A stretch of DNA of 64,000 nucleotides, from contig CM075760.1 of NCBI GenBank assembly GCA_037974335.1, positions 70,692,812 through 70,756,811 of the forward strand. Reading direction: 5' to 3'. A model generated the notes under the pieces. It saw nothing but the letters and a program-made list of their open reading frames with translations, did not search any database and was not told the DNA's origin. Both the position numbers and the translations under genes were made by a program. Source of the DNA: Prionace glauca. Its lineage: Eukaryota; Chordata; Chondrichthyes; Carcharhiniformes; Carcharhinidae. The number at the start of each line of letters is the position of its first letter. Positions within the stretch are counted from its first letter, which is position 1. Below are positions 1 through 10,329 of the stretch, in pieces.

Positions 1-41
1 CCGGGGTGAGTTGCGTTTTCTTTTCATAGCTTTTGTTTAAA

Positions 42-460
42 GTGTCGAATCGGAGGTTGTGTTGACTCAGCCAGAGGCAGAAACCGGGCATCCCTGAGGC
101 TCCCTGAGACTGAGCTGTAAAGACAAAGTGTTCAATATGGGCAGCAACTGGATGGTCTGGGTCCGACCAGTCCCTGATAGGGTTTATAGTCTCTCCTTCA
201 GTGTGATAGTCTTGGATCAACCCACAATTCCTCCGCCCCAGAGATTCAGAATCAATTTATTCCACCCAAAGACACTTAAAACAACGTGAAGAGAAAATGC
301 TGGACAGTCTCAGGACATCTGGACTCGAAACGTCAGCTGTTCCCTCTCCTTACAAATATTGACAGGCCTGCTGAGATTTTCCAGTATTTTCTCTTTGGGT
401 TTGAATTCCAGAATCCACAGAATTGTTTTTATACTTCAAACAACATCTTCTCTTGGCAAA
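42..460 (+). pseudogene. VH relic, interrupted by a repeat
   Basis: This is a degenerate copy of the VH exon found intact at 8483-8787. Positions 42-190 match its start (GTGTC.A.TCGGA.GTTGTGTTGAC.CAG, then the FR1 cysteine region and the W-V-R-x-x-V-P stretch). The middle is poorly alignable, and CCAAAGACACTT at 268-277 matches FR3. The match resumes at 433 (ACTTCAAACAACATCTTCTC) after a 147-bp insertion and fades by about 460, before the FR3 cysteine and without a recognisable RSS. No leader exon is visible because the window starts here. It implies that another Ig cluster or a duplicated VH once lay upstream. The frame is lost, so it cannot encode a V domain, although it could serve as a conversion donor. 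Confidence 0.75.
286..432 (-). repeat. Interspersed repeat inserted in the VH relic
   Basis: This 147-bp insertion is flanked by a 12-bp duplication, ACTTAAAACAAC (274-285) and ACTTCAAACAAC (433-444). Its reverse complement resembles the repeat at 4725-4850 (tgctggaaaatctcaacgggt, then cgtttcgagtc). The duplication and the family resemblance make it a retroposed copy. Confidence 0.7.
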
Positions 461-462
461 TA

Positions 463-1137
463 ACTATAAACCGAGTATTCCTATCTTTCCCCTGTCTGTC
501 CTACACAGACTCCAGTTCCATGTGATGAAAATAACCCTTCACCACCACTGAAATATCCGAGAAAGCCACCCAGTTGTATGAAACCTGCAGTGGAAAGTCA
601 CCCATCCAGAGGGCAGGTTTCAGCAAGATGGTTCACAATCACCAATTAATGTTAGCTTTGTCAGTGACGCTCGCATCCAGAAATTCAATAAAATCAGTGC
701 AAATTGCTGCAGATTCCGGAAATCTAAAACTAAAACAGCAACAGTGCTACTCAACATCTCAATGGGTATCATCAGAGAGAGAGAGAACCAGATTCGTATT
801 TAACATCAATGCCAGGATGTCAAATCTCTTGATATAATTGTGAACAGGAAGTCTGTTCTGTCCAATATCCGACCCAAAACCTCATTTGTCAAATAAAATC
901 GCAAATTTGTTGGCCATTTATCACAACCGGGTTTGTGGGAGTTTGTGGTACGTAACTTACCTGGTTAGTTACAACATGAGAACAGCGAGTAAATTCAGCA
1001 AAGGTACCTCAGTGAGTTTTAATAACTTTGGGGCGACATGAGGTCGGGTAAAATGTTCTATACATTCAAATTCCCCCATAATTTGTAATACTTTGGAATC
1101 ACTGAGATTAATGTGAATATAATCACTGCTCTGCTTG
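463..1137. other. Intergenic, mostly unassigned
   Basis: No gene is seen. Around 696-790 there is a weak forward copy of the same repeat as at 4725-4850 (ctgcagattc.ggaa, then ctcaa.gggt). The rest is AT-rich and unassigned. Confidence 0.5.
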
Positions 1138-1612
1138 ATCATAGAAGCATAAAATCATAGAATCCCTACAGTTCAACATGGTCATTCGGTCCAATAACTC
1201 TGCAGCGGGTTCTCCAGCACAGCATCCTACCTAGGCAAGCTTTCATCCGATCCAGGCAACCACACATATTCACAGGCTAATCCCCCGAACCTACACATTA
1301 TTGGACACTAACAGGAAATTTAGCATAGACAATTTACATTGGGCCTGGGAAGGATGCTCTGCCGGATAGCAGACTTGATGAACCGAATGGTCTCCTTCTG
1401 CACTGTAGGGATTCTATGATTCTACTTTGCACATCATTGGGCGCGAAGGGGCAATTTATCACAGCCAATCCACCTAACCTGCACATCCTGGGACTGTGGA
1501 AGGAAACTGGAGCACTCGGAGGAAACTCACATGGATATGGATAGAATGTGAAAACCACACACAGTCACCCAATGTTAGAATCGAACCCGCTTCCCTGTCG
1601 CCTGTGAGGGAG
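1138..1612 (-). repeat. Composite tRNA-derived SINE
   Basis: Positions 1430-1612 and roughly 1138-1330 read as the minus strand of the local tRNA-headed SINE: the B-box region is gaatcgaacccgc, and the body has the ctgtggaaggaaactggagc stretch. Between them, 1335-1425 reads as a plus-strand SINE 3' tail (tctgcactgtagggattcta). The element is therefore either two copies in opposite orientation or one copy with an internal inversion. Confidence 0.65.
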
Positions 1613-2377
1613 CAAAAATAATTGTATCTCTTAGTGATAACCACATTTTTTATTCTTCCCTCGTGTGAGTGTGATCACTATTTGTGAAAGAATATTTCAG
1701 ACATCAGATCTGTTTTATTTATTTAACTTGTCGAGTTTAAACAGATTAAATCCTCAATCAGATTAACATTCAGTGGAATATCTGCCTGTTCACAGATACT
1801 TTATTAATTGTGACATCAGAACTTTCAGAACTAATTCTGAAATGAAATGTCTTATTTTATTTTAGTTAAGTACAGCCGGAGTTATGAATGTTCAAAAAGT
1901 TTTATTCATATTGAACCAACTGTTAAAATTCTTAAAATAATTCGCTATTTTGAATTGAAACTGATCAATAAGTGACGGTTTATCTGGTTTTTTTGTCATG
2001 AACATTTCATTGTAAACAGTGAGGTATTTATGTAAATAAATACAAAAATAGCAATTCCAAATGAGATTGTTGACTGACAAAAACACAACAAATATTTCCC
2101 CACCAACACAGCACAGAAATAGAGACAACCATGCAAATCAATCAACGGATTTCAGTAATGGTTGTTTTTCAACATTATTTATTCATCAGTTATGTGAGGA
2201 AAAATATCATGATGATATCTATGTTCAGAATTAGGAAATAATCCCTCTGATCCCGAAATGTAATGACACAGAAAACACAGAACATCTCCTGTGTTTCATC
2301 TCTGTCTCTGTCTTTCTCCTGTCTGTTTCTGCGTCTTGTCTCTCCACGATGGTTCATCGTCTTCACTCCACAGCAAA

Positions 2378-2450
2378 AGAACATAAGAACGTAAGAAATG
2401 GGAGCAGGAGTAGGCCATCTAGCCCCTCGAGCCTGCCCCGGGCTCGATAA
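2378..2450 (-). mobile_element. CR1-like LINE 3' tail
   Basis: This is a short 3' end of the CR1-like LINE seen in full at 40124: aagaacataagaa repeats, then gggagcaggagtaggccatct and cgagcctgcccc. It is 5'-truncated to about 70 bp. Confidence 0.75.
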
Positions 2451-2589
2451 AATCAATGTTTGCCCAATGTATTCTCTCAGCCACAGGTACAGGTTTCTAA
2501 AAGAATATAATTCAATAAATTGGAATCCATGACTGAGATTTACTCTAAAAGATCTCTTGAGAAATCAATGAACTTGAAATGCTTGAAAC

Positions 2590-3180
2590 ATTTTCTTCTG
2601 CACCTAACCTCGGTTCCACCTGGTGATAAGGATTCAATGTGGAATCTTTCCCTATATTTAGCCGGTGTTGTCCCTGTCCTTGGAGTATTTGACTGGACAG
2701 AGTAGAGGAATATTTACTCTGCGTCTGAACTCATTGTTCCTGGTTTATGAATGGTTGATATATCTTTGTCAGGGAAGATTTAATCCGTATCTAATCTCTG
2801 CTGTACCTAGCCTGGGTGTGTTTTGTGGAACTGTGTGGACGGCTCTTTCTCCTATACCTAACACTAATTTAAACCTGCCTCCTGGATCTCTGAAGGAAGA
2901 GTGCAGGAGAGTTTTTACATAGAAGAGTGTCCATGCTCTTTCTGCCTTAATTTTGTTTGAACAGATTTATAGACGGAGTTTCACTCTGTTTATAGACAGT
3001 ATAATGTTGTAAGAACGTTTGAATTGGATAGTTTCAAGGGAGATTCTCTTTGCATCTCACTCATGCTATTCCTGATTTAGGAGTTATTAATTTGCCAGTA
3101 CAGAGGGGACTTTGCATTCTGCAGCGAACCCCATGTTACTCCTGTCCTGTAAGATTTTGATGGGAGAGTCGGCCGTCTTT
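2590..3180. repeat. Degenerate minisatellite
   Basis: Loosely repeated units of roughly 60-80 bp share the words tgtacct.gcctggg, gtgtttg.tggaca and tttactctg.gtctaa. Divergence is high. Open frames here follow from the repeat and are not genes. Confidence 0.55.
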
Positions 3181-3207
3181 ACAAATTTCATGGGGATTGA
3201 ACCAGTA

Positions 3208-3285
3208 TAAGAACATAAGAAACATAAGAAATAGGAGCAGGACTAGGCCATCTGGCCCTTCGAGCCTGCCCCGCCATTACAGTAA
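3208..3285 (-). mobile_element. CR1-like LINE 3' tail
   Basis: Same family as at 2378: aagaacataagaaacataag, then ataggagcaggactaggcca and cgagcctgccccgccat. It is 5'-truncated to about 75 bp. Confidence 0.75.
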
Positions 3286-3364
3286 ATTTACCCTGTGTCA
3301 GTTCGTATTATGAGCCATGCCTTCGTTTATTTTCCACTGGACCCTAACTCATTCTATCTTGCAT

Positions 3365-3620
3365 GTAGAATGTTATGTTGTCTGTCTTTGCACATAGTAG
3401 ATTGGATATATTATCTGTCTGTACGAAATTAGACGCTGTCCCTGCTTATATTGTATGTCACTATGTTTCTGTTTATATTAAACGAGACATTGTCTCTGTT
3501 TATATTAATTTAGATCTCTCTCTGTTTGTATCAAAGTCGATGCAATCTTATTTCTGCAATTGTCCATATCCACGTTTATATTGTATTAGACATGGTCTCA
3601 GTTTTTACTGCACTGGTCAA
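3365..3620. repeat. Degenerate tandem repeat (plus orientation)
   Basis: Variants of agacattgtctctgtttatatt recur about every 39-40 bp. A related tract in the opposite orientation lies at 3985-4330. Confidence 0.5.
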
Positions 3621-3984
3621 TGCCAGTAATGATTAAAGTGGCTGGGAGAACACAATTCTCTGCATCCTTCTGCAAGGACAAACCGTGTGAGGTTTTGGAC
3701 ACTGGAAAAGAAATCTGAAATCTACTTCTGCTGGCTGCAGTGAAAGTGGATATCAAGTCCTGTGTAGCATGTACTGTCAATGAAGAACAAAAAAACAAAG
3801 AAAATTACAGCACAATAAAATACTGGTGATCCAATACTGCCCGTTTCTGGATCTTGCCTGATAGCAATCTTTTTTATCCCAACATATTATCTCTTCATCT
3901 CACAAAACCGTGGAGTAAAACAAACATAATTCAAAGAGAGGCATAGTTAAGTGCAGGAACAAAATTGCCACAGTGAAATATATA

Positions 3985-4330
3985 CACAGGGTGTGTATCA
4001 AATATTACATAACCAGAGAGAATGCCGTGTGCAATGTAAACTGAGCTCTGGTCTAGCAGAGTATTAACAGAGCCAGGCTGTATTTTAATATAAACAGGGG
4101 CCTGCTTCAAGAAAATAGTAATGAGTTAGTGCCGAGTGCCATGTGGGGATGGTCAAATGCCAAATTCCGTGAAAGAAACATTTTTAAAAATAACAGTGTC
4201 AAGGAAAATAAAACTGAGACAGTATCTCGCACAGTTTTACTGATATAGGAGCTTCTTAGACATGAACTGAGACAGTGCTGAGTAATTACTGACATTGGAC
4301 CGAATAAGGAGAATATAAAAAAAAGTCCAA
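3985..4330. repeat. Degenerate tandem repeat (minus orientation)
   Basis: Variants of aatataaacagggg and actgagacagt recur here. They look like the complement of the tract at 3365-3620, making a loose inverted pair of minisatellite tracts. Confidence 0.4.
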
Positions 4331-4439
4331 AAAGATAATAATTATTTTCACGAATTACCATCCATTTGCAATTTAATAATTTCATTCACCAGATCTCATT
4401 CATATATAATGAGGAATATATTTACAATTACTCTATGAT

Positions 4440-4690
4440 AGGAAAGCGACGTTGTCGAGGCCCCCATTTATTCCCCATTGCTAATTGCATTCGGTAAGCT
4501 GGTGGTGAGCCGCCTTATTCAATTGCTGCAGAACCTGCAGTGTAGGTACACCAACAGTGCTCTTAGGGAGGGTGTTCCTGGACTCCGACGCAGCATAAGA
4601 AAAGGAGTGGTCCAAGTGAGGTTTGTGAGTGTCTTGGAGAGGAGTTTACAGCCGGGGTTGTTCCAATTTCCCAGTTATCATCAACTCATA
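4440..4690 (-). mobile_element. LINE RT C-terminal fragment
   Basis: The plus strand shows the antisense of a LINE coding end common in sharks: ggtggtgagc.gccttattc, ctgcag.acctgcagtgtag, gtacac.aacagtgct, then agggagg.tgttcctgga. It is the same family as at 14395-14770, is decayed, and has no open frame of interest. Confidence 0.55.
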
Positions 4691-4724
4691 TAGATAAACA
4701 ATTAATTCACCAATTATGTTCATC

Positions 4725-4850
4725 AGTTTGATACAAGCAAAATACTGCAGATTCTGGAAACTGAAACAAAAATAATGAATGCTGGAAAATCTCAACGGGT
4801 CTGACAGCATCTGTGGAGAGAGAATAGAGCCAACGTTTCGAGTCAGTGTG
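4725..4850 (+). repeat. Interspersed repeat
   Basis: Contains ctgcagattctggaaactga, tgctggaaaatctcaacggg, agcatctgtggagagagaat and cgtttcgagtc. It is the reference copy for the pieces at 286-432 and 5140-5230. Confidence 0.65.
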
Positions 4851-5139
4851 GGTTTTTTTGGAAGAAATTGAAGAGGATGATGACATTGAGAAATGATGTG
4901 GGTGGACAGGGATTAGGTTTTTTTTGAGAATATAGTCTGTGATTGGGATGTTGATTAGTTTAGGATGAAGAAGTTTGTTCTGATATTTGGGATCACTCTG
5001 TGAATTGATGCAGCTTGTGAGTGTCTCAAAATAGTATCTATTATTTCTGTTATTCCCATCTCACAGGAAATTTATGCAGCTTTCCTGACACGTTGTAGGA
5101 AGCAATGATGATCTCTCCAAAGCAGCAGGGATACTCTGC

Positions 5140-5230
5140 CGAAGGGTCACCCAGATGTGAAACAAAGGCTCTATTCTGTCTCCACAGATGTCACTGAGAT
5201 TCTCCAGTATTTTCTGTTTATTTTCGGCAT
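5140..5230 (-). repeat. Interspersed repeat, reverse copy
   Basis: Contains ggctctattctgtctccaca and agattctccagtattttctg, the complement of the repeat at 4725-4850. Confidence 0.6.
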
Positions 5231-8190
5231 TTCATTCTATTTAATATATAACTGTACTTTGCTTCGTATAATTTATTGATATTAAACTTTATTGACAACA
5301 CATTGGCTTTTTGACACCAAGGAATAAAATCTGTCCCAGAATTCAGTAGGGAATGGAATTAATTCAGACCGAGGATATGGACAGCTACCCAGCAGCCTCC
5401 GCGCTTCATTGACAAGTCATCACCTCCTCATCACACAGAATGTCCTGGTACATAGCTGGAGAGATTGATGGTTTTCAAAGTGATGATATAAATGGAACAA
5501 CCGGCACTTCATGTGAAGTTACTGAATCTTTAAATTCCGAATCATTATTACACTGTTTTGGGAAATAATGTTACACTTGTAGTTTTCCAGTGAGTTTCAC
5601 AAATATTTCTGTTGCTATCTTATTTACTTTTCACCCTGTTGTCTTCACTAATTTGGGTGAGGGTTTGTTGATTGATTTGTTGTATATGAAAGAAGCAGTA
5701 TTTTATATAGTACAATCATTCCTCCTCAACCATATCATGCTCTCTCTTTCTGTCCTGGATTTGAAGATTCAGCATCAGCAGAGAAATGAACCATCCGAAC
5801 TGCAGGAAAATCTCCCCCTACTCTTCAAGAGGATCAGCTTGCTAACTCCCGAGAAACTCGGAATGTATTTCACCCAGACACTCTGGAAGGATTGATGGAC
5901 ACACATTGAATAAAGGAGTTGTTTCAATTTATGAAGTAGTCAAACACAAATATGGAAATGTAGAGCAGCATCATTCAGTCCCATTTATCAATGAATCCAC
6001 CAATCCATTCACTAATTCCGCAATCAAAATATTCAGGCATCCAACAATCATTCATCCATCAGTCATTCATATGTCATTCATTCCTGTGTCAACACAGTCA
6101 TACATTTATTGTTTGTGTAGATGGTGACATCAATTATTTTAATTGATCCAGTGATCCAGAGGCCCAGGGCAATGATGAGAGGACAGGGATTTAAGTCAGA
6201 CCCTTCCCGCAGGTAGATTTTGAATTCTATTGATAAATCTGGAATGGATAGTAATTGCGATCATTGGAACCGCTCTGATTCCCCAATGGAGGAAATCTGC
6301 CATCCCTACATTGTCTCACGAGGATATAACTGCAGACTGAAAGCCAAATAGCTGACTCTTTAATATCTACAGAAGTGTCCAAGAAAACCAGTCAATTTAA
6401 GGGAATTTGGGACAGGCAAAGAGTGTTGGTCTTTCCAAACAAACATCCCATGGAAAGATAAAAGGAAATAAAATGTAAATGTGCATGCTCAAATATAACA
6501 GCATGTATCATCTCTCTGAGCCATTTTTCAGTCTGCCTGTGATTATTTCTGTCCGTCCATCACAATATCCTGATGTGTTGGAAAAATCATCATTGTTGTT
6601 AATTGGGTGCCAGAGAAGGTGGAAAATAATCCTTTATTTAGAGATGGGAAAACATCATCTAGATTTATAACTTCCAAAAATTCAAGTGCCTCCAGTACTG
6701 TTGCTGGGTAGATTTGTTTATAAATAGACCTTACTGACAACATGTAGGGTTTTAAGTTGGCTTGGAGCCAAGTGGTCAGTTCTGATGAAACTGATCTTTG
6801 ATCTATTGCACAAACAGCCCCAGATTTTTCCTGTCAATAACTTTGAGCATTTGACACCAGCCTGGATTGCTGCCAAATACAGTGTGGGACAGATTAGCGT
6901 GAAGCTCAATGGACAACATGGGATTCAGACATTTAAACAGTAAATGTTTAATTCCCACAATTTAAATCGCAATCATTCTAATCAAATATTTTCATTCAGT
7001 GTCCTGTTCATTACCTGAGTAAATATTATGTCAAACAATAAAGTGACCGGATGATCTTTTTCATTTGTATAGTTTCCGAGTAAATTTCATTCCAATAATT
7101 AAAGTCTGTTTATTAATCAGTTCATGAAATGAGAGAGAGAGATGTTGATGGGCCCAGTTCCCCAGTGAAGTAAAATCAATGCAATGACATGAAATAATAT
7201 TAAAACAACATAATAAAACTGACATGAACACCGGGGATTCCTGGAATATTCTGAAATTTCTGTATCACATTGAAACAGCAGCGTGTCTTGTACCTGATTA
7301 GCACCGTGTTCTATTGTACGGTATAATCTAATTTCTGTTATTGAAAAGTTCCTCTCATAGCTGCCAATGAATGGAGAAATGATCAGTTCATAACCTGATT
7401 CAATGGAAGATAAAACATTTATTCTTGTGATATTGTGCAATGTGCCGCAAAGCTCTGATATCCTGTATTCCCAATACCAGTGTATGTTAGACAGCCGGTG
7501 GCCAATAGAGTGAGTTGCAATGACCTGGATGCTGAAGGAGAACTTTAATGATCTCAGCGTCCGTTCCGATTCATTAACTTCTGTGTCAAAAATCAATTTA
7601 ATTTTATGTTTCTCTGTCAACTCACTATTTAATTACCAGGAGGTTGGGATTCTCATTATTTTCAAAGGCCTGTCTTCGAGATTGGGACAGTTTGACAAAT
7701 ATAAGGAGAAACATTGTATTGTGTGAGAGTTTCTTCTCATCTCCAAACCCAATTTGTACAGCGATAGCCATCCACACTGTAAATAGAATCACTTTGTATA
7801 TCCTACACATTGAGTTACAGAAATCGATGGTATTTCTTCTGATAAAATGTGCTTTATTATTGTAATGTGGCAGAGACACGGAATTGTTGAAAAATTGTCT
7901 AATGTTCCAAAATGTTAGTTCATCATTTTTAGATTTATTTTCTTGTTGGGGGTGTGGTAATAAAATCACCATTTTTACAATGGAATTACTTATTTAAATA
8001 AATAAATGATGAACTGTAACATCACCATCAGAAATAATGGGGACAATACAATGAACATTTCAGCCAAACAAATATCCCGATACAGATAAAATGCCCATTT
8101 TAATATTAATCTATTGTAAATCTCCGAGTCCATTCTGTTGGGGGTGTGGAAGGTGGGACGTGGATCAACAGGCGGCGCCTGGAAAGCCGC
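5231..8190. other. Upstream flank of the IgM cluster, no gene seen
   Basis: This AT-rich stretch contains two adjacent minus-strand frames, of 167 codons (7117-7620) and 115 codons (7625-7972). Neither has a recognisable domain, splice context or useful codon bias, so I do not call them genes. No repeat family was recognised. Confidence 0.5.
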
Positions 8191-8202
8191 CCCCTTCTGC
8201 CG

Positions 8203-8216
8203 GGTATTTAAATACC
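8203..8216 (+). promoter_or_regulatory. TATA-like palindrome upstream of VH
   Basis: GGTATTTAAATACC is a perfect palindrome about 90 nt upstream of the leader ATG at 8304, a plausible TATA position. A GC-rich stretch precedes it. I did not find a perfect ATGCAAAT octamer close upstream; the one at 2131-2138 is too far away. Confidence 0.5.
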
Positions 8217-8303
8217 GCTCACTGGGACCGGAATCCAACAGTCCGGGAGCTGGTTTGTTCACTGAGTTCCTGACACAACCATTTCCCCCAAATCACCAGA
8301 AAG

Positions 8304-8349
8304 ATGAGGTCGGCCATTTCTCTCAGTTTGTTGCTGACTTTCTTATCTG
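8304..8349 (+). CDS. IGHV: IgM VH leader exon
   Basis: The ATG at 8304 opens MRSAISLSLLLTFLSG, a typical short hydrophobic signal peptide that sends the heavy chain to the ER. The exon ends in phase 1 at TCT-G with the donor GTGAGT at 8350. The leader intron is 133 bp and ends TTTTTACAG at 8482. This start was chosen because it is the only ATG giving a signal peptide in phase with the V exon, about 90 nt below a TATA-like site. The split inside the leader is the usual arrangement for vertebrate V genes. Confidence 0.93.
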
Positions 8350-8482
8350 GTGAGTATTTTTTTTATTATTGTTCAAGTTTCTCACTGTTACTGTCTCAGT
8401 GTTAGTCTCTCTCTGGAATGTTCCAGAGTCAGCAATCATTTCACTAAGATTAACCCCCGGTGTTTTTGATCTATTTTTACAG

Positions 8483-8787
8483 GTGTCCAGTCGGATGTTG
8501 TGTTGACCCAGCCAGGGGCAGCGACCGAGGCTCCCGGAGGCTCCCTGAAACTGACCTGTAAAACCAGCGGGTTCGATCTTAGCAATACCTGGATGGGTTG
8601 GATCCGACAGGTTCCCGGACAGGGCCTGGAGTGGCTGGTTAGCTACTATAGTTCATCCAACAACAACTACGCCCCATCAATTAAGGGTCGGTTTACTGCG
8701 TCCAAAGACACTTCAAACAACATCTTCTCTTTGGACATGAGGAGCCTGAAGATTGAAGACACGGCCATCTATTACTGTGCAAGACAC
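8483..8787 (+). CDS. IGHV: IgM VH gene segment, germline, open
   Basis: Encodes the end of the leader (GVQS) and a full V domain beginning [20 protein letters not shown]. Visible landmarks are the FR1 cysteine in LTCKTSGF, the FR2 tryptophan in [16 protein letters not shown]2 [11 protein letters not shown]3 [18 protein letters not shown], and DTAIYYCAR with the second cysteine. The segment ends ...CARH directly at the RSS heptamer, so it is unrearranged. Read-through beyond 8787 (ending LPS) is an artefact of reading into the RSS. There is no stop or frameshift, so the gene looks usable. It is followed by D1, D2 and JH within 1.3 kb on the same strand, the cartilaginous-fish cluster arrangement in which each cluster recombines on its own. 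Confidence 0.96.
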
Positions 8788-8826
8788 CACAGCGAGAGGA
8801 TCCAGGGCTGCACCCGGACAAGAACA
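8788..8826 (+). promoter_or_regulatory. VH 3' recombination signal, 23-bp spacer
   Basis: Heptamer CACAGCG (8788-8794), 23-bp spacer (8795-8817), nonamer ACAAGAACA (8818-8826). It differs from CACAGTG and ACAAAAACC at a few positions but keeps the critical CAC and the A-rich core. It pairs by the 12/23 rule with the 12-bp 5' signal of D1 (or of D2). Confidence 0.93.
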
Positions 8827-9172
8827 GCCCGAGAGGGGATTCCGCAACTTCCATCTTAACCTGAAGGTCAGTATCTGTTTTAAATGCAATATGATCGAGG
8901 CTGGTCACAACCAAACTATAATCGTGTTTAAAAAAAGTAACACAGAAAGCATTTAACAGTAAATCTTCCCAAACTCACCCATATAACTGGTGAGCTTTTC
9001 ACTGACTTTATATTCATTGTAGTTTCAGCAAGTACCACACACGATATATTACTCTTGTTAATATTTCTGATAGATTGTGTTGTATAAACATTTGCCTACA
9101 TTTTACATTAGAGCAAAACTAATGGTCCATTTAAAGTGAATATTGAACAGCAGTACTGAACAGAGTGAGTGC

Positions 9173-9200
9173 AGTTTTTGTATGGGTGTGTGTCACTGTG
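9173..9200 (+). promoter_or_regulatory. D1 5' recombination signal, 12-bp spacer
   Basis: Nonamer AGTTTTTGT (9173-9181), 12-bp spacer (9182-9193), perfect heptamer CACTGTG (9194-9200). It is oriented to join VH. Confidence 0.93.
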
Positions 9201-9215
9201 AGATACTATGGGAGT
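9201..9215 (+). other. IGHD: D1 diversity segment
   Basis: A 15-bp segment, AGATACTATGGGAGT, sits exactly between two heptamers. Its frames include R-Y-Y-G-S, a tyrosine/glycine reading usual for D segments. It lies 386 bp after the VH nonamer begins and joins VH on its left and D2 on its right. Confidence 0.92.
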
Positions 9216-9253
9216 CACAGTGCTGAGAAAAGCGCCATCCTCATACAAAAACC
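9216..9253 (+). promoter_or_regulatory. D1 3' recombination signal, 22-bp spacer
   Basis: Perfect heptamer CACAGTG (9216-9222), 22-bp spacer (9223-9244), perfect nonamer ACAAAAACC (9245-9253). The long spacer allows D1-to-D2 joining and prevents direct D1-to-JH joining, because JH also has a 23-bp signal. Confidence 0.94.
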
Positions 9254-9562
9254 TCAGAAAAGGACGTTGCTTAAATTTGTGACCAATGCCATTGCCGAAT
9301 GCCAAAGTAAATGAGGGTTCAACAAAATAATACTGAGAAACAGCTTTGTTTCTTTTTAAGATGTAAAATGCTTCAATGTTATTGTTATTGATTTACACGC
9401 TGAATGTTCACAGAGAGTGTAAAAGTTTCTAACCCCCTTTATCAATATCATGACCAGTAAAAATTGAAATATCTCACTGAGTCACCCTTAACGAGCTGGA
9501 AACAGGCTTTTGAAATAGCAGTGAAATTAACTGTCTGTATTTTACAGTTAACAGTCCGCCTC

Positions 9563-9590
9563 AGTATTTGTCATGCTGTGTCTCACTGTG
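9563..9590 (+). promoter_or_regulatory. D2 5' recombination signal, 12-bp spacer
   Basis: Nonamer AGTATTTGT (9563-9571), 12-bp spacer (9572-9583), heptamer CACTGTG (9584-9590). It is the 12-bp partner for the 22-bp 3' signal of D1 (or for VH). Confidence 0.92.
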
Positions 9591-9602
9591 ATAGCTGGAT
9601 GG
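9591..9602 (+). other. IGHD: D2 diversity segment
   Basis: A 12-bp segment, ATAGCTGGATGG, lies between the heptamers. Two D segments per cluster is the known elasmobranch IgM plan and allows three joining events per heavy chain. Confidence 0.9.
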
Positions 9603-9630
9603 CACAGCAGTTACTGTCAATACAAAAAAC
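9603..9630 (+). promoter_or_regulatory. D2 3' recombination signal, 12-bp spacer
   Basis: Heptamer CACAGCA (9603-9609), 12-bp spacer (9610-9621), nonamer ACAAAAAAC (9622-9630). It pairs with the 23-bp signal of JH. Confidence 0.9.
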
Positions 9631-9954
9631 CCTCAGCACTGATTGACTGAAACTGGATCAGTGTCACTTTTAAATTCCAACTGTAATCACAGTACAGTAT
9701 TATTTATGTCCAGCACTGACCACATGACAAGAATAAACATGGAAAATCTTGATAATTACTCAATTATCGATGTGTGTTTTCAACAACATGTTCACCTGTA
9801 ACTCTGTGAAATATAAAACTTTAGGTCATTTATGAATGTCAAATGATATCCAGAAATACAATTATAATTTAATGAACATTAATTGATTTTGCTTTTCCTT
9901 GGGTTTGTGAATATTTAAAATAATGGTGATTTTGTCTCTATTTTGTGCAGGGAC

Positions 9955-9993
9955 GGTTATTGTATGACACAGCCTACGGAATGTGACACTGTG
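9955..9993 (+). promoter_or_regulatory. JH 5' recombination signal, 23-bp spacer
   Basis: Nonamer GGTTATTGT (9955-9963), 23-bp spacer (9964-9986), perfect heptamer CACTGTG (9987-9993), directly abutting the JH coding end. Confidence 0.93.
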
Positions 9994-10041
9994 ACTACTT
10001 CGACTACTGGGGACAAGGGACCATGGTGACGGTGACGACAG
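9994..10041 (+). CDS. IGHJ: JH joining segment
   Basis: Encodes YFDYWGQGTMVTVTT with the conserved W-G-x-G motif that forms the J beta-bulge. It ends in phase 1 (ACA-G) with donor GTAAGA at 10042. It is the only J in the cluster. The phase matches the CH1 acceptor at 20359, giving T-A-T-P-S at the V-C boundary. Confidence 0.96.
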
Positions 10042-10329
10042 GTAAGAACCATCCACTTATTGAGTAACTGGTTTACATGTGTCTTTGTTTTATATTTTTA
10101 TCTATACTAATAATCCATGTGGTAACATAAATGTGAGTTTGATGGATTCTCGGTTGAGAATTGTTACAATGTTTCCTGTGATTCTGCTGCAAAGGGGTTT
10201 TAGAATTCCGCTCTTTCTGGACAATAGGTGCTGCTGAGGGATTCAATCCCAAATTGTCGGGATTTTGCGTTTATCTGTTGAGGTTACTGTGTGGTTGGAT
10301 TACTTTGAAAGCCGAATGTCTGTTAAACA

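Noticed and set aside
2131-2138. Perfect ATGCAAAT octamer
   Set aside because: More than 6 kb from the VH promoter and with no V gene next to it; chance occurrence is likely.
5590-5895. 101-codon plus-strand frame
   Set aside because: No domain, no splice signals, AT-rich flank; not supported.
7117-7972. Two adjacent minus-strand frames of 167 and 115 codons upstream of VH
   Set aside because: AT-rich region, no recognisable domain, no splice or promoter context, and low-complexity hydrophobic runs. Chance frames are the simpler reading.
8788-8859. VH frame continuing 24 codons past the V end
   Set aside because: It reads through the RSS; the heptamer at 8788 marks the coding end.
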